Positions 46,131 through 60,805 of a DNA stretch of 64,000 nucleotides are shown here, in pieces. Where the stretch lies: NCBI RefSeq assembly GCF_003369915.1, contig NW_022881603.1:24908264-24972263 (forward strand), given 5' to 3'. The position numbers were made by a program, and so were the translations under genes. Every line of letters starts with the position of its first letter. Positions within the stretch are counted from its first letter, which is position 1. The DNA is from Drosophila miranda (taxonomy: Eukaryota > Arthropoda > Insecta > Diptera > Drosophilidae). A model generated the notes under the pieces. That model was given only the letters and a program-made list of their open reading frames with translations, was not told the DNA's origin and did not search any database.

Positions 46131-46545
46131 TTAACCAAAGACTATACAATACGAAGATGTCGCATGAGGAACAAATGCTTTTTCAATTTTCGTTTGACGC
46201 TTCATCGTACGGGCGCGCGGGGCTAGTACTTCAATTCTCTTTTACCAAAGACTATACAATACCAAGATGTCGCATGAGGAACAAATGCTTTTTCAATTTT
46301 CGTTTGACGCTTCATGGTACGGGCGCACGGGGCTAGTACTTCAATTCTCTTTTACCAAAGACTATATTGTATAGTCTTTGTATAGTCATCTATACAATAT
46401 AGTCTTTGGTATGACGCTACTTGAGTACGGAGATCCAGGGTGAGATCAAATAAATTCTTTTAAAATGCCACAAAAAAAACTACGAGAATGATTTCTTTAG
46501 CAACTTGTTTTGGAGCAGTACCTTCGTACCCAATCGCTGGCTAAA
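46131..46545. repeat. Inter-unit spacer with 110-bp repeats and hairpin (unit 2)
   Basis: As in unit 1. The hairpin lies at 46354-46410 with both 21-bp arms intact. Confidence 0.9.
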
Positions 46546-46633
46546 ACAGAGTTCAAATTTATATTCCCTTTAGCTAATTATTTATAATATTTGTATTTTT
46601 ATTGGTGGTCAATTCTCGAAAGATTGAATGTAA

Positions 46634-48690
46634 CTAAAGTCGAATGTGGTAGCCACTTCCACCCGCATTGTGATGCTCCCAGGCCTCTCGTGTGCTCACC
46701 TGCCACTCGTACCACACCTTGTCCGCATCAACGCAGCGCCAGATCTTGACTGAGATTGTCTGTCCCTCCTTGAGGGTCCTCGGATGCTGCAAGAACACGA
46801 TTAGAACGATTAACCATTATGATCAATGAAAAGCCGGGTCCGAACGCCATCACTTACTGTCGGAAAGAACATGGGAAACCACGAGAAAATGCCGGGCGTG
46901 TGGGTCAGTGGGTTGATGCTCAGGTGGATATCCTTATAAAGCATTGTATCAAAATAGCCACCAATGCCATGTAGCACGCAGTCTTTTTGGACAGTAAAAG
47001 AGATCTCCTTGCAGCGTGTATTGTCAATAGTCGCCTCACGATTCGGATGTGAGAATTCAAACAGCGCTTGGGGATTGTCAATGTGATAAACGTTTTTGAG
47101 GAGTGATACATAACCATAGTCGAAGGCTGGAACGGTGGTGTCCATCTGGCTGACATTCTGATGCAGCACTGCCGACATGATTGGATTGATGTACGACGTT
47201 GACTTGTAGGGTATGCTTATGCCATCCGTTTTGAGCAGCTTCAATGCGCCGTCAAGGCACTCTGGCGACAGTTCGTTATCCCCAAACGAGCCAAGCAGCT
47301 CGGAGACGAGAATATCAGCCTGCTCTGGAGGTGAAAAGTCGCGCATGTCCTTGGAGAATATGTGCACATCTAAATTATAATTAGAATCAGGATAACTCAT
47401 ATCCGTTTTTCACTCTCTGCTGCTTACCTTTGTCTTCCCAAAGAGTATCTACCATGTGGGAGAGGGTGCGAATGGCATTGGGATTCTTTTCGATGATGTA
47501 GAGTCGCACCTGACGCTTTGTCAGTTCCGCGGCATTAAAGATGGCCCTCGCTAAAGGACCACGTCCCCCACCCAACAACATCACTACGGTCTGGAGGGAT
47601 TATCTGGAATCTGCGCCCAATTGAAGACTAGTTTCCTTACCAGCTTGTTCGGCGCGTCTATGTCGCTCACTCGATCAATCAGAGCCGCTTTTACCGCGTT
47701 CTGGTAGATTTTATACTTCACTGGATCCGACTCGAACACCTCGTATGTATAGCTATCCAGATTATCGAGGAGAGGTTGCAGTGGAATCTTCAGAACGTTT
47801 TCATAGCTAATTGGCAAAAGGTTAGTGTGAGGATGAAGGGTTCTACTCTGCTCCACAGACACTTACCTATTAAGAATGTGGCTGTCGTTGTGGTCACTGG
47901 CGAGTTTCCGCAAATAATCGGCGTACTGGGAAATAGACAGGCCATTCGGATTGGCGGAGATTATTATATTGGCCCGTGCCGAGAGAAAGTGGCCTATGAC
48001 TATTTGCCACTGCTTCTGCAGAACATAGTAGTTGGCTTTGTTTCGGATGAACAGAGAGGACGGAATGATAATGGCTTCGATGGGCTTGCCCAGCCACAGG
48101 CTCGTCTCCTTACTGGGACGATCCAAGTCATTCAGCTCAATTAAAACTTTCACTTTGCTGTTGTGCTTGACGGCAAAGCGCAGGCTATTCCACCAAGTCC
48201 ATGGATCTTTCGCCTCCGCCTCGGCTATTTCTGCATTGTTGACGTCTTTGCGGTGCTCGAAGCTACCCATCTCTGGGTTGCTGATAGGTACTTGTATAAA
48301 CCAGTTGCCTAAATGGAAATTAAACATACATTTTTAATTGGATTCGTTTTACGGCAGTTTTCACTCATAACCTTTCGTTTTGGCCCTTACGATCTCGGCC
48401 AAGTTGTCGATATTTGGTCCCCGCAGTCGCTTCAACATGCTACCAACATTCTTCAAATGCTCCGCCCATGCTACACCTCAAATCTGTTTGGCATGCTCGC
48501 GTAGCTTGGGGTTCGGGGAATCGACATCCACATCGGACAGCAAGTCGAGTTCCAGTCGACAGCGTTCAGCAATGTGCCCGGGTATGTGGGGTCCGTCTCA
48601 TATGGGTCCAGCGGGACCATATTAGCGTTGATCGATGTGGCCACCACATTGTAGTTGTTAGCATTAGCGTGTTGTATCAGTTTTGGTATA
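46634..48690 (-). pseudogene. csul: csul / PRMT5, array copy 3
   Basis: Same layout and N-terminal damage as copies 1 and 2. A further 6-bp deletion lies near 48481 in the damaged first exon. The former-intron ATG is at 48327-48325 and the downstream frame is open for 484 residues (ETSLWLG form). SAM motif and double-E loop are intact. Confidence 0.86.
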
Positions 48691-49186
48691 CTGTTTTAAT
48701 GAGTCATGAGTCGTCAAAAACGCTGTCACCGGCTTGATTGAACGAACTTAGCCTTCTTAGCCCCCTCGAATTAAACAGGTGAACAGCTTGAGGTAAACCG
48801 CGGAAAATAATACTGTATGTACATATAACTGGTACGCCAATCCATTCCTTAAAAAAAAAATGGACCAAATATCTTTCACCTGAACTTCGCTTAAATTCTT
48901 CAAGATTTAAAATTTTCGTGGAGTGAATTTTTAATTGTGGTTGACAACGGGCTAATCGTTCTCTGTCCTTAATTTAATAGTGCTGCCATACAGTTTTTGA
49001 GACCAGGCTGCCATACCGCAACCACTTGCAGCACTATATTCGATGTATTCGATATAATTCGATAATATGTTGATATTTGGTTTTATAATTTTTTGCTGAT
49101 AACTCGCTTGTTTTCATATTTGTGGGTGGAACTTTGCCTCATTTGGCATACTTGAAGTTCCTTGGCACCAGTCAGCTGAACGTTTC

Positions 49187-49887
49187 ATGGCTAACCGTGA
49201 TGTATTCTCAAAAATCCTGCCAAATGTCAAGTTGGCCACTCGATACGATGAAGACGGACGCGAAGTTCAGGTAACTACATCTGAGCCATCTGAAATGCCT
49301 CTTAGTAATGCCCGTTCTTGTTTTTTAGGTGGAGAGTCGCGAGGACTCGGATGCGACAGCAAAGCAGCAGGACACTTTCGACATTCTAATGGACGCCGGC
49401 TACTATCGGGCCCGCATCAAAGGCCTGTCCGCCTTCGACAAGGTTGTGGGCGGCATGACTTGGTGCATCGAATGCGCCGACTATGACGTGGACGTGGATC
49501 TGCTTTTCCACGAAAGTCTATCGATTGGCCAAAAAATGTAGAAATTAACCCTACGAATTTCTTGGAAAAGAATGTGATCCATCTTATATATCTGCAGAGC
49601 TCTCGTGGAAAAGATTGTTTCGGTTCTGATCGATATGAAGTGTCCACATAGCTTGGAGCCGCATCAGGTGCAGGGTCTGGAGTTTTTAGCCATTCATCCC
49701 GTCATCCAGTGGCTAGTGAAGACTTCGGTAAGTAGCTTTTCCACCGATGTATGCATATAAATAGAGAAAACCTCTTTGCAGGTGGAAAATCGAGCTGTGC
49801 GTGGACAGCGCTTGAAGAAATTTGCCATTGGAGTGTTCCACAATCATTATCAGTATAAAAGCGACAAAGACAATTTGACCAAAATAC
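49187..49887 (+). pseudogene. CCDC93 5' exons, truncated (unit 3)
   Basis: Same structure as unit 1. ADYDVDVD replaces ADYDEDVD in exon 2, unique to this unit. Confidence 0.84.
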
Positions 49888-52208
49888 GTTGTTTGCTCCA
49901 GTTAGACAGTCTTCAACATAGAAATCGGTTTTTAATGTTGTTGATCCTACTGGTAGTCTGTCTTTGTATTGTATTGCCAAATGATCCAGACATTTCGTTG
50001 CTAGGAACGGAGCAGCTGTTGTCCCATATGTTACTGTTTTCAGGCGATAGTACCTGATCTCTTCGGATGGATTGTTTCTCCAGACTATCATCTGATGGAA
50101 TTGATCCTCCGGATTCATCCACACTTGCCGGTACATCTTTTCTATGTCCGCTGTGAATACGTACTTATGAATTCGAAATCGTAGCAGAATGGACATAAGT
50201 TCGCTCTGAACGGTGGGTCCAGCCTGCAGAATGTCGTTCAAAGATTACCCGCTTGTTGATTTGCATGAGGCATCGAATACTACCCGAAGCTTTGTGGTGG
50301 TGCTCTCAGGTTTGAGTACACAATGATGTGGAATGAAGTAGTGCCTTTTGGGAACTTTTGATGCTGGCACAATATTCATATGTCCTAGTCCTTCATACTC
50401 TTCCATGAAGTCCAGCTCTTCCAAGTTTCCAACGACTCCCACAGGGCTGAAGGGTGTTCGGAAAATGGGAGCTTTACAATAAAACGGCCGTCTGAAGCTG
50501 TCTGAAGATTTTCTATAAAATGAGCTTCGCACCGTGCTTCCACTGGAGTGCGTGGTTTGTCTTCCGTCTCTAGATTGTCCAGAGTCCAGAATCTTTCCAT
50601 GAGCTCGTTTACTCCCGTTGCACAAATGGGTGAGGAATTGTGGGCAGATTTGACTTTTCCTGCCACAATCCATCCCAGTTTCGTGTTTTGTTGCAACGGG
50701 CCTCCTGTCCTTAGCTGCTGTTGATCTGGTAGCAGCAGCGAGTAGTAATGGTCGGCTCCGATTAGCATGTCGATTTTGCCTGGCTTATGGAAGTTTGGAT
50801 CTGCCAGTGAGATCTTGCTTGGTACGTTTAAGCTCTCTGAATCGAGTGCCTGAGCTGGTTGATCAGCTATAATCTGTGGTAATACGAAAGCTTCAATTCT
50901 TTGCGTAAAACCATTGTGAAGGTATTTCATGAGCACATTTACTCGTGCTCTGCTGGTCTTTGATTGACCTCCAATTCCTTCGATCCGTAATGTTGTGTCT
51001 TTTAGTTTGAGTGACAACATTGATGCTATTCGTTCTGAGATCAAGTTTATCTGTGATCTTGAATCTAGCAGTGCTCTGAAATTAGCAACCTGCCCGTTGT
51101 TGGCTTCTACTGCCACCTTTGTTGTGGCCAGAAGATTGTAACTATTGTTACTTGCTGCACCAACCGTCGGGCCTCTTGATTCTGTAGCTGCGCCTGATGC
51201 TGTTTCCAAATGTAGCATCGTGTTGTGCTTCTTGTCACACTTGAAGCTGTTTCGACCAGGGCATGCGTTTGTTTTGTGATTTGTTCTAAAACAATTAAAG
51301 CACATTTTTTGTTTTTGTACCCAATTTAGTCGTTCTGATGGAGATTTGGAGCGAAATTCTTCGCATCCGTAGAGCCAATGGCTTGCTTTCTTGCAGAATG
51401 TGCATAAGGGTGCTCGGGCTCTCCCTGTGTTTGCGGATGCATATGTCGTGCATTTTGGCTCTCTCCTTGATGCTGGTGGCTTCTTACTGGTTCCTAGAAC
51501 CCGAATTCTTTGCTCCAAGAACTGAAGCATCGTATCCAGCGCCTGAATGTCCTTTGAGCTTCCCAATGATTGCTCATACAAGGCCTTATTTGTTACATCC
51601 AGTTTGTTTCTGATAATGGCAATCAATATCGGATCCCATGTAGATATATTGATGCCCAATCCCTTTAGTGATGCAAGCGATTCTATGGTTGTTATATACA
51701 ACTCTTTTAATGACTTGGGATCGTCATTAATTGTTTGGTGATTGAGGAAGCGGTTCAGTACCGTGTTCGAAACATCTCTGGGATTGTTGTATGCGTCAAC
51801 TAGTATTTCCCAAGCGGCCTCATTATTTTCTTCCTTTAGATCGTTGCCTCGCCGGTAACGGTGGTTTTAAGATACCACATCTTTTTCACCGTAGGCATGT
51901 TGGTCTCATGCACCATGCATGAGAACAGATCGAAGAACTGGGTCCATTTTAATAGATCCCCATCAAACTTTGGGATGCTGATGCGTGGAAGCTGCACGTT
52001 ATCCGTGTTTGGTGTGGCTGATTTTGCCAATGCTCTTTGGACCTTACTTTCCAGTGTTAGGTAGGATTCCATGTCATATCCTCCTTCCACTGGGTCCTCG
52101 TATTCCTCATGAATTGTGAAGTGGACTTACTGCGCTTGAGTCCATAGTGATTTTATCAAATCACTTGATGTGCGTCCTTCCGCCTCTGAAGGTTGTTTCA
52201 CATTGCGT
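49888..52208 (-). mobile_element. BEL/Pao retrotransposon fragment (unit 3)
   Basis: Same extent as in unit 1 but without the poly-A insertion, so the sequence is continuous across that site. Truncated at both ends; fewer breaks than the unit 1 and 2 copies. Confidence 0.84.
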
Positions 52209-52568
52209 TTAACCAAAGACTATACAATACGAAGATGTCGCATGAGGAACAAATGCTTTTTCAATTTTCGTTTGACGCTTCATCGTACGGGCGCGCGGGG
52301 CTAGTACTTCAATTCTCTTTTACCAAAGACGATACAATACCAAGATGTCGCATGAGGAACAAATGCTTTTTCAATTTTCGTTTGACGCTTCATGGTACGG
52401 GCGCACGGGGCTAGTACTTCAATTCTCTTTTACCAAAGAGTACTTGAGTACGGAGATCCAGGGTGAGATCAAATAAATTCTTTTAAAATGCCACAAAAAA
52501 AACTACGAGAATGATTTCTTTAGCAACTTGTTTTGGAGCAGTACCTTCGTACCCAATCGCTGGCTAAA
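52209..52568. repeat. Inter-unit spacer, hairpin deleted (unit 3)
   Basis: Two 110-bp repeats are present from about 52212, but sequence passes from TTTTACCAAAGAG directly to TACTTGAGTACGG at about 52430-52450. The 57-bp hairpin and a few flanking bases are missing. Confidence 0.9.
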
Positions 52569-52656
52569 ACAGAGTTCAAATTTATATTCCCTTTAGCTAA
52601 TTATTTATAATATTTGTATTTTTATTGGTGGTCAATTCTCGAAAGATTGAATGTAA

Positions 52657-54718
52657 CTAAAGTCGAATGTGGTAGCCACTTCCACCCGCATTGTGATGCT
52701 CCCAGCCCTCTCGTGTGCTCACCTGCCACTCGTACCACACCTTGTCCGCATCAACGCAGCGCCAGATCTTGACTGAGATTGTCTGTCCCTCCTTGAGGGT
52801 CCTCGGATGCTGCAAGAACACGATTAGAACGATTAACCATTATGATCAATGAAAAGCCGGGTCCGAACGCCATCACTTACTGTCGGAAAGAACATGGGAA
52901 ACCACGAGAAAATGCCGGGCGTGTGGGTCAGTGGGTTGATGCTCAGGTGGATATCCTTATAAAGCATTGTATCAAAATAGCCACCAATGCCATGTAGCAC
53001 GCAGTCTTTTTGGCCAGTAAAAGAGATCTCCTTGCAGCGTGTATTGTCAATAGTCGCCTCACGATTCGGATGTGAGAATTCAAACAGCGCTTGGGGATTG
53101 TCAATGTGATAAACGTTTTTGAGGAGTGATACATAACCATCGTCGAAGGCTGGAACGGTGGTGTCCATCTGGCTGACATTCTGATGCAGCACTGCCGACA
53201 TGATTGGATTGATGTACGACGTTGACTTGTAGGGTATGCTTATGCCATCCGTTTTGAGCAGCTTCAATGCGCCGTCAAGGCACTCTGGCGACAGTTCGTT
53301 ATCCCCAAACGAGCCAAGCAGCTCGGAGACGAGAATATCAGCCTGCTCTGGAGGTGAAAAGTCGCGCATGTCCTTGGAGAATATGTGCACATCTAAATTA
53401 TAATTAGAATCAGGATAACTCATATCCGTTTTTCACTCTCTGCTGCTTACCTTTGTCTTCCCAAAGAGTATCTACCATGTGGGAGAGGGTGCGAATGGCA
53501 TTGGGATTCTTTTCGATGATGTAGAGTCGCACCTGACGCTTTGTCAGTTCTGCAGCATTAAAGATGGCCCTCGCTAAAGGACCACGTCCCCACCCAACAA
53601 CATCACTACGGTCTGGAGGGATTATCTGGAATCTGCGCCCAATTGAAGACTAGTTTCCTTACCAGCTTGTTCGGCGCGTCTATGTCGCTCACTCGATCAA
53701 TCAGAGCCGCTTTTACCGCGTTCTGGTAGATTTTATACTTCACTGGATCCGACTCGAACACCTCGTATGTATAGCTATCCAGATTATCGAGGAGAGGTTG
53801 CAGTGGAATCTTCAGAACGTTTTCATAGCTAATTGGCAAAAGGTTAGTGAGAGGATGAAGGGTGGTACTCTGCTCCACAGACACTAACCTATTAAGAATG
53901 TGGCTGTCGTTGTGGTCACTGGCGAGTTTCCGCAAATAATCGGCGTACTGGGAAATAGACAGGCCATTCGGATTGGCGGAGATTATTATATTGGCCCGTG
54001 CCGAGAGAAAGTGGCCTATGACTATTTGCCACTGCTTCTGCAGAACATAGTAGTTGGCTTTGTTTCGGATGAACAGAGAGGACGGAATGATAATGGCTTC
54101 GATGGGCTTGCCCAGCCACAGGCTCGTCTCCTTACTGGGACGATCCAAGTCATTCAGCTCAATTAAAACTTTCACTTTGCTGTTGTGCTTGACGGCAAAG
54201 CGCAGGCTATTCCACCAAGTCCATGGATCTTTCGCCTCCGCCTCGGCTATTTCTGCATTGTTGACGTCTTTGCGGTGCTCGAAGCTACCCATCTCTGGGT
54301 TGCTGATAGGTACTTGTATAAACCAGTTGCCTAAATGGAAATTAAACATACATTTTTAATTGGATTCGTTTTACGGCAGTTTTCACTCATAACCTTTCGT
54401 TTTGGCCCTTACGATCTCGGCCAAGTTGTCGATATTTGGTCCCCGCAGTCGCTTCATCATGCTACCAACATTCTTCAAATGCTCCGCCCATGCTACACCT
54501 CAAAGGAGAACCTGTTTGGCATGCTCGCGTAGCTTGGGGTTCGGGGAATCGACATCCACATCGGACAGCAAGTCGAGTTCCAGTCGACAGCGTTCAGCAA
54601 TGTGCCCGGGTATGTGGGGTCCGTCTCATATGGGTCCAGCGGGACCATATTAGCGTTGATCGATGTGGCCACCACATTGTAGTTGTTAGCATTAGCGTGT
54701 TGTATCAGTTTTGGTATA
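52657..54718 (-). pseudogene. csul: csul / PRMT5, array copy 4 (methyltransferase domain also broken)
   Basis: Shares the N-terminal damage of all copies. In addition one base is missing from the C run at about 53587-53592, which shifts the frame inside the SAM motif GGGRGP. Other unit-specific changes are FDDGYVSL for FDYGYVSL, FTGQKD for FTVQKD, and a donor GTTAGT in place of GTAAGT after the exon ending SHILNR. ETSLWLG form. This is the most degraded copy. The lost base is in a homopolymer, so base-calling error is possible. Confidence 0.86.
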
Positions 54719-55214
54719 CTGTTTTAATGAGTCATGAGTCGTCAAAAACGCTGTCACCGGCTTGATTGAACGAACTTAGCCTTCTTAGCCCCCTCGAATT
54801 AAACAGGTGAACAGCTTGAGGTACACCGCGGAAAATAATACTGTATGTACATATAACTGGTACGCCAATCCATTCCTTAAAAAAAAAATGGACCAAATAT
54901 CTTTCACCTGAACTTCGCTTAAATTCTTCAAGATTTAAAATTTTCGTGGAGTGAATTTTTAATTGTGGTTGACAACGGGCTAATCGTTCTCTGTCCTTAA
55001 TTTAATAGTGCTGCCATACAGTTTTTGAGACCAGGCTGCCATACCGCAACCACTTGCAGCACTATATTCGATGTATTCGATATAATTCGATAATATGTTG
55101 ATATTTGATTTTATAATTTTTTGCTGATAACTCGCTTGTTTTCTTATTTGTGGGTGGAACTTTGCCTCATTTGGCATACTTGAAGTTCCTTGGCACCAGT
55201 CAGCTGAACGTTTC

Positions 55215-55916
55215 ATGGCTAACCGTGATGTATTCTCAAAAATCCTGCCAAATGTCAAGTTGGCCACTCGATACGATGAAGACGGACGCGAAGTTCAGGT
55301 AACTACATCTGAGCCAGCTGAAATGCCTCTTAGTAATGCCCGTTCTTGTTTTTTAGGTGGAGAGTCGCGAGGACTCGGATGCGACAGCAAAGCAGCAGGA
55401 CACTTTCGACATTCTAATGGACGCCGGCTACTATCGGGCCCGCATCAAAGGCCTGTCCGCCTTCGACAAGGTTGTGGGCGGCATGACTTGGTGCATCGAA
55501 TGCGCCGACTATGACGAGGACGTGGATCTGCTTTTCCACGAAAGTCTATCGATTGGCCAAAAAATGTAGAAATTAACCCTACGAATTTCTTGGAAAAGAA
55601 TGTGATCCATCTTATATATCTGCAGAGCTCTCGTGGAAAAGATTGTTTCGGTTCTGATCGATATGAAGTGTCCACATAGCTTGGAGCCGCATCAGGTGCA
55701 GGGTCTGGAGTTTTTAGCCATTCATCCCGTCATCCAGTGGCTAGTGAAGACTTCGGTAAGTAGCTTTTCCACCGATATATGCATATAAATAGATAAAACC
55801 TCTTTGCAGGTGGAAAATCGAGCTGTGCGTGGACAGCGCTTGAAGAAATTTGCCATTGGAGTGTTCCACAATCATTATCAGTATAAAAGCGACAAAGACA
55901 ATTTGACCAAAATACG
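55215..55916 (+). pseudogene. CCDC93 5' exons, truncated (unit 4)
   Basis: Same four exons and breakpoint as unit 1, with CAG (Gln) in exon 3. Confidence 0.84.
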
Positions 55917-58236
55917 TTGTTTGCTCCAGTTAGACAGTCTTCAACATAGAAATCGGTTTTTAATGTTGTTGATCCTACTGGTAGTCTGTCTTTGTATTGT
56001 ATTGCCAAATGATCCAGACATTTCGTTGCTAGGAACGGAGCAGCTGTTGTCCCATATGTTACTGTTTTCAGGCGATAGTACCTGATCTCTTCGGATGGAT
56101 TGTTTCTCCAGACTATCATCTGATGGAATTGATCCTCCGGATTCATCCACACTTGCCGGTACATCTTTTCTATGTCCGCTGTGAATACGTACTTATGAAT
56201 TCGAAATCGTAGCAGAATGGACATAAGTTCGCTCTGAACGGTGGGTCCAGCCTGCAGAATGTCGTTCAAAGATTACCCGCTTGTTGATTTGCATGAGGCA
56301 TCGAATACTACCCGAAGCTTTGTGGTGGTGCTCTCAGGTTTGAGTACACAATGATGTGGAATGAAGTAGTGCCTTTTGGGAACTTTTGATGCTGGCACAA
56401 TATTCATATGTCCTAGTCCTTCATACTCTTCCATGAAGTCCAGCTCTTCCAAGTTTCCAACGACTCCCACAGGGCTGAAGGGTGTTCGGAAAATGGGAGC
56501 TTTAGAATAAAACGGCCGTCTGAAGCTGTCTGAAGATTTTCTATAAAATGAGCTTCGCACCGTGCTTCCACTGGAGTGCGTGGTTTGTCTTCCGTCTCTA
56601 GATTGTCCAGAGTCCAGAATCTTTCCATGAGCTCGTTTACTCCCGTTGCACAAATGGGTGAGGAATTGTGGGCAGATTTGACTTTTCCTGCCACAATCCA
56701 TCCCAGTTTCGTGTTTTGTTGCAACGGGCCTCCTGTCCTTAGCTGCTGTTGATCTGGTAGCAGCAGCGAGTAGTAATGGTCGGCTCCGATTAGCATGTCG
56801 ATTTTGCCTGGCTTATGGAAGTTTGGATCTGCCAGTGAGATCTTGCTTGGTACGTTTAAGCTCTCTGAATCGAGTGCCTGAGCTGGTTGATCAGCTATAA
56901 TCTGTGGTAATACGAAAGCTTCAATTCTTTGCGTAAAACCATTGTGAAGGTATTTCATGAGCACATTTACTCGTGCTCTGCTGGTCTTTGATTGACCTCC
57001 AATTCCTTCGATCCGTAATGTTGTGTCTTTTAGTTTGAGTGACAACATTGATGCTATTCGTTCTGAGATCAAGTTTATCTGTGATCTTGAATCTAGCAGT
57101 GCTCTGAAATTAGCAACCTGCCCGTTGTTGGCTTCTACTGCCACCTTTGTTGTGGCCAGAAGATTGTAACTATTGTTACTTGCTGCACCAACCGTCGGGC
57201 CTCTTGATTCTGTAGCTGCGCCTGATGCTGTTTCCAAATGTAGCATCGTGTTGTGCTTCTTGTCACACTTGAAGCTGTTTCGACCAGGGCATGCGTTTGT
57301 TTTGTGATTTGTTCTAAAACAATTAAAGCACATTTTTTGTTTTTGTACCCAATTTAGTCGTTCTGATGGAGATTTGGAGCGAAATTCTTCGCATCCGTAG
57401 AGCCAATGGCTTGCTTTCTTGCAGAATGTGCATAAGGGTGCTCGGGCTCTCCCTGTGTTTGCGGATGCATATGTCGTGCATTTTGGCTCTCTCCTTGATG
57501 CTGGTGGCTTCTTACTGGTTCCTAGAACCCGAATTCTTTGCTCCAAGAACTGAAGCATCGTATCCAGCGCCTGAATGTCCTTTGAGCTTCCCAATGATTG
57601 CTCATACAAGGCCTTATTTGTTACATCCAGTTTGTTTCTGATAATGGCAATCAATATCGGATCCCATGTAGATATATTGATGCCCAATCCCTTTAGTGAT
57701 GCAAGCGATTCTATGGTTGTTATATACAACTCTTTTAATGACTTGGGATCGTCATTAATTGTTTGGTGATTGAGGAAGCGGTTCAGTACCGTGTTCGAAA
57801 CATCTCTGGGATTGTTGTATGCGTCAACTAGTATTTCCCAAGCGGCCTCATTATTTTCTTCCTTTAGATAGTTGCCTCGCCGGTAACGGTGGTTTTAAGA
57901 TACCACATCTTTTTCACCGTAGGCATGTTGGTCTCATGCACCATGCATGAGAACAGATCGAAGAACTGGGTCCATTTTAATAGATCCCCATCAAACTTTG
58001 GGATGCTGATGCGTGGAAGCTGCACGTTATCCGTGTTTGGTGTGGCTGATTTTGCCAATGCTCTTTGGACCTTACTTTCCAGTGTTAGGTAGGATTCCAT
58101 GTCATATCCTCCTTCCACTGGGTCCTCGTATTCCTCATGAATTGTGAAGTGGACTTACTGCGCTTGAGTCCATAGTGATTTTATCAAATCACTTGATGTG
58201 CGTCCTTCCGCCTCTGAAGGTTGTTTCACATTGCGT
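55917..58236 (-). mobile_element. BEL/Pao retrotransposon fragment (unit 4)
   Basis: As unit 3: no poly-A insertion, truncated at both ends, no LTRs. Confidence 0.84.
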
Positions 58237-58651
58237 TTAACCAAAGACTATACAATACGAAGATGTCGCATGAGGAACAAATGCTTTTTCAATTTTCGTT
58301 TGACGCTTCATCGTACGGGCGCGCGGGGCTAGTACTTCAATTCTCTTTTACCAAAGACTATACAATACCAAGATGTCGCATGAGGAACAAATGCTTTTTC
58401 AATTTTCGTTTGACGCTTCATGGTACGGGCGCACGGGGCTAGTACTTCAATTCTCTTTTACCAAAGACTATATTGTATAGTCTTTGTATAGTCATCTATA
58501 CAATATAGTCTTTGGTATGACGCTACTTGAGTACGGAGATCCAGGGTGAGATCAAATAAATTCTTTTAAAATGCCACAAAAAAAACTACGAGAATGATTT
58601 CTTTAGCAACTTGTTTTGGAGCAGTACCTTCGTACCCAATCGCTGGCTAAA
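58237..58651. repeat. Inter-unit spacer with 110-bp repeats and hairpin (unit 4)
   Basis: As in unit 1. Hairpin at 58460-58516 with both 21-bp arms intact. Confidence 0.9.
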
Positions 58652-58739
58652 ACAGAGTTCAAATTTATATTCCCTTTAGCTAATTATTTATAATATTTGT
58701 ATTTTTATTGGTGGTCAATTCTCGAAAGATTGAATGTAA

Positions 58740-60805
58740 CTAAAGTCGAATGTGGTAGCCACTTCCACCCGCATTGTGATGCTCCCAGGCCTCTCGTGTG
58801 CTCACCTGCCACTCGTACCACACCTTGTCCGCATCAACGCAGCGCCAGATCTTGACTGAGATTGTCTGTCCCTCCTTGAGGGTCCTCGGATGCTGCAAGA
58901 ACACGATTAGAACGATTAACCATTATGATCAATGAAAAGCCGGGTCCGAACGCCATCACTTACTGTCGGAAAGAACATGGGAAACCACGAGAAAATGCCG
59001 GGCGTGTGGGTCAGTGGGTTGATGCTCAGGTGGATATCCTTATAAAGCATTGTATCAAAATAGCCACCAATGCCATGTAGCACGCAGTCTTTTTGGACAG
59101 TAAAAGAGATCTCCTTGCAGCGTGTATTGTCAATAGTCGCCTCACGATTCGGATGTGAGAATTCAAACAGCGCTTGGGGATTGTCAATGTGATAAACGTT
59201 TTTGAGGAGTGATACATAACCATAGTCGAAGGCTGGAACGGTGGTGTCCATCTGGCTGACATTCTGATGCAGCACTGCCGACATGATTGGATTGATGTAC
59301 GACGTTGACTTGTAGGGTATGCTTATGCCATCCGTTTTGAGCAGCTTCAATGCGCCGTCAAGGCACTCTGGCGACAGTTCGTTATCCCCAAACGAGCCAA
59401 GCAGCTCGGAGACGAGAATATCAGCCTGCTCTGGAGGTGAAAAGTCGCGCATGTCCTTGGAGAATATGTGCACATCTAAATTATAATTAGAATCAGGATA
59501 ACTCATATCCGTTTTTCACTCTCTGCTGCTTACCTTTGTCTTCCCAAAGAGTATCTACCATGTGGGAGAGGGTGCGAATGGCATTGGGATTCTTTTCGAT
59601 GATGTAGAGTCGCACCTGACGCTTTGTCAGTTCCGCGGCATTAAAGATGGCCCTCGCTAAAGGACCACGTCCCCCACCCAACAACATCACTACGGTCTGG
59701 AGGGATTATCTGGAATCTGCGCCCAATTGAAGACTAGTTTCCTTACCAGCTTGTTCGGCGCGTCTATGTCGCTCACTCGATCAATCAGAGCCGCTTTTAC
59801 CGCGTTCTGGTAGATTTTATACTTCACTGGATCCGACTCGAACACCTCGTATGTATAGCTATCCAGATTATCGAGGAGAGGTTGCAGTGGAATCTTCAGA
59901 ACGTTTTCATAGCTAATTGGCAAAAGGTTAGTGTGCGGATGAAGGGTTCTACTCTGCTCCACAGACACTTACCTATTAAGAATGTGGCTGTCGTTGTGGT
60001 CACTGGCGAGTTTCCGCAAATAATCGGCGTACTGGGAAATAGACAGGCCATTCGGATTGGCGGAGATTATTATATTGGCCCGTGCCGAGAGAAAGTGGCC
60101 TATGACTATTTGCCACTGCTTCTGCAGAACATAGTAGTTGGCTTTGTTTCGGATGAACAGAGAGGACGGAATGATAATGGCTTCGATGGGCTTGCCCAGC
60201 CACAGGCGAACCGTCTCCTTACTGGGACGATCCAAGTCATTCAGCTCAATTAAAACTTTCACTTTGCTGTTGTGCTTGACGGCAAAGCGCAGGCTATTCC
60301 ACCAAGTCCATGGATCTTTCGCCTCCGCCTCGGCTATTTCTGCATTGTTGACGTCTTTGCGGTGCTCGAAGCTACCCATCTCTGGGTTGCTGATAGGTAC
60401 TTGTATAAACCAGTTGCCTAAATGGAAATTAAACATACATTTTTAATTGGATTCGTTTTACGGCAGTTTTCACTCATAACCTTTCGTTTTGGCCCTTACG
60501 ATCTCGGCCAAGTTGTCGATATTTGGTCCCCGCAGTCGCTTCATCATGCTACCAACATTCTTCAAATGCTCCGCCCATGCTACACCTCAAAGGAGAATCT
60601 GTTTGGCATGCTCGCGTAGCTTGGGGTTCGGGGAATCGACATCCACATCGGACAGCAAGTCGAGTTCCAGTCGACAGCGTTCAGCAATGTGCCCGGGTAT
60701 GTGGGGTCCGTCTCATATGGGTCCAGCGGGACCATATTAGCGTTGATCGATGTGGCCACCACATTGTAGTTGTTAGCATTAGCGTGTTGTATCAGTTTTG
60801 GTATA
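58740..60805 (-). pseudogene. csul: csul / PRMT5, array copy 5
   Basis: Same layout and N-terminal damage. The downstream frame from the former-intron ATG (60436-60434) is open for 485 residues. It keeps the full ETVRLWLG like copy 1 but has SYINPIM and ELNDLDRPS like copies 2-4. Confidence 0.86.
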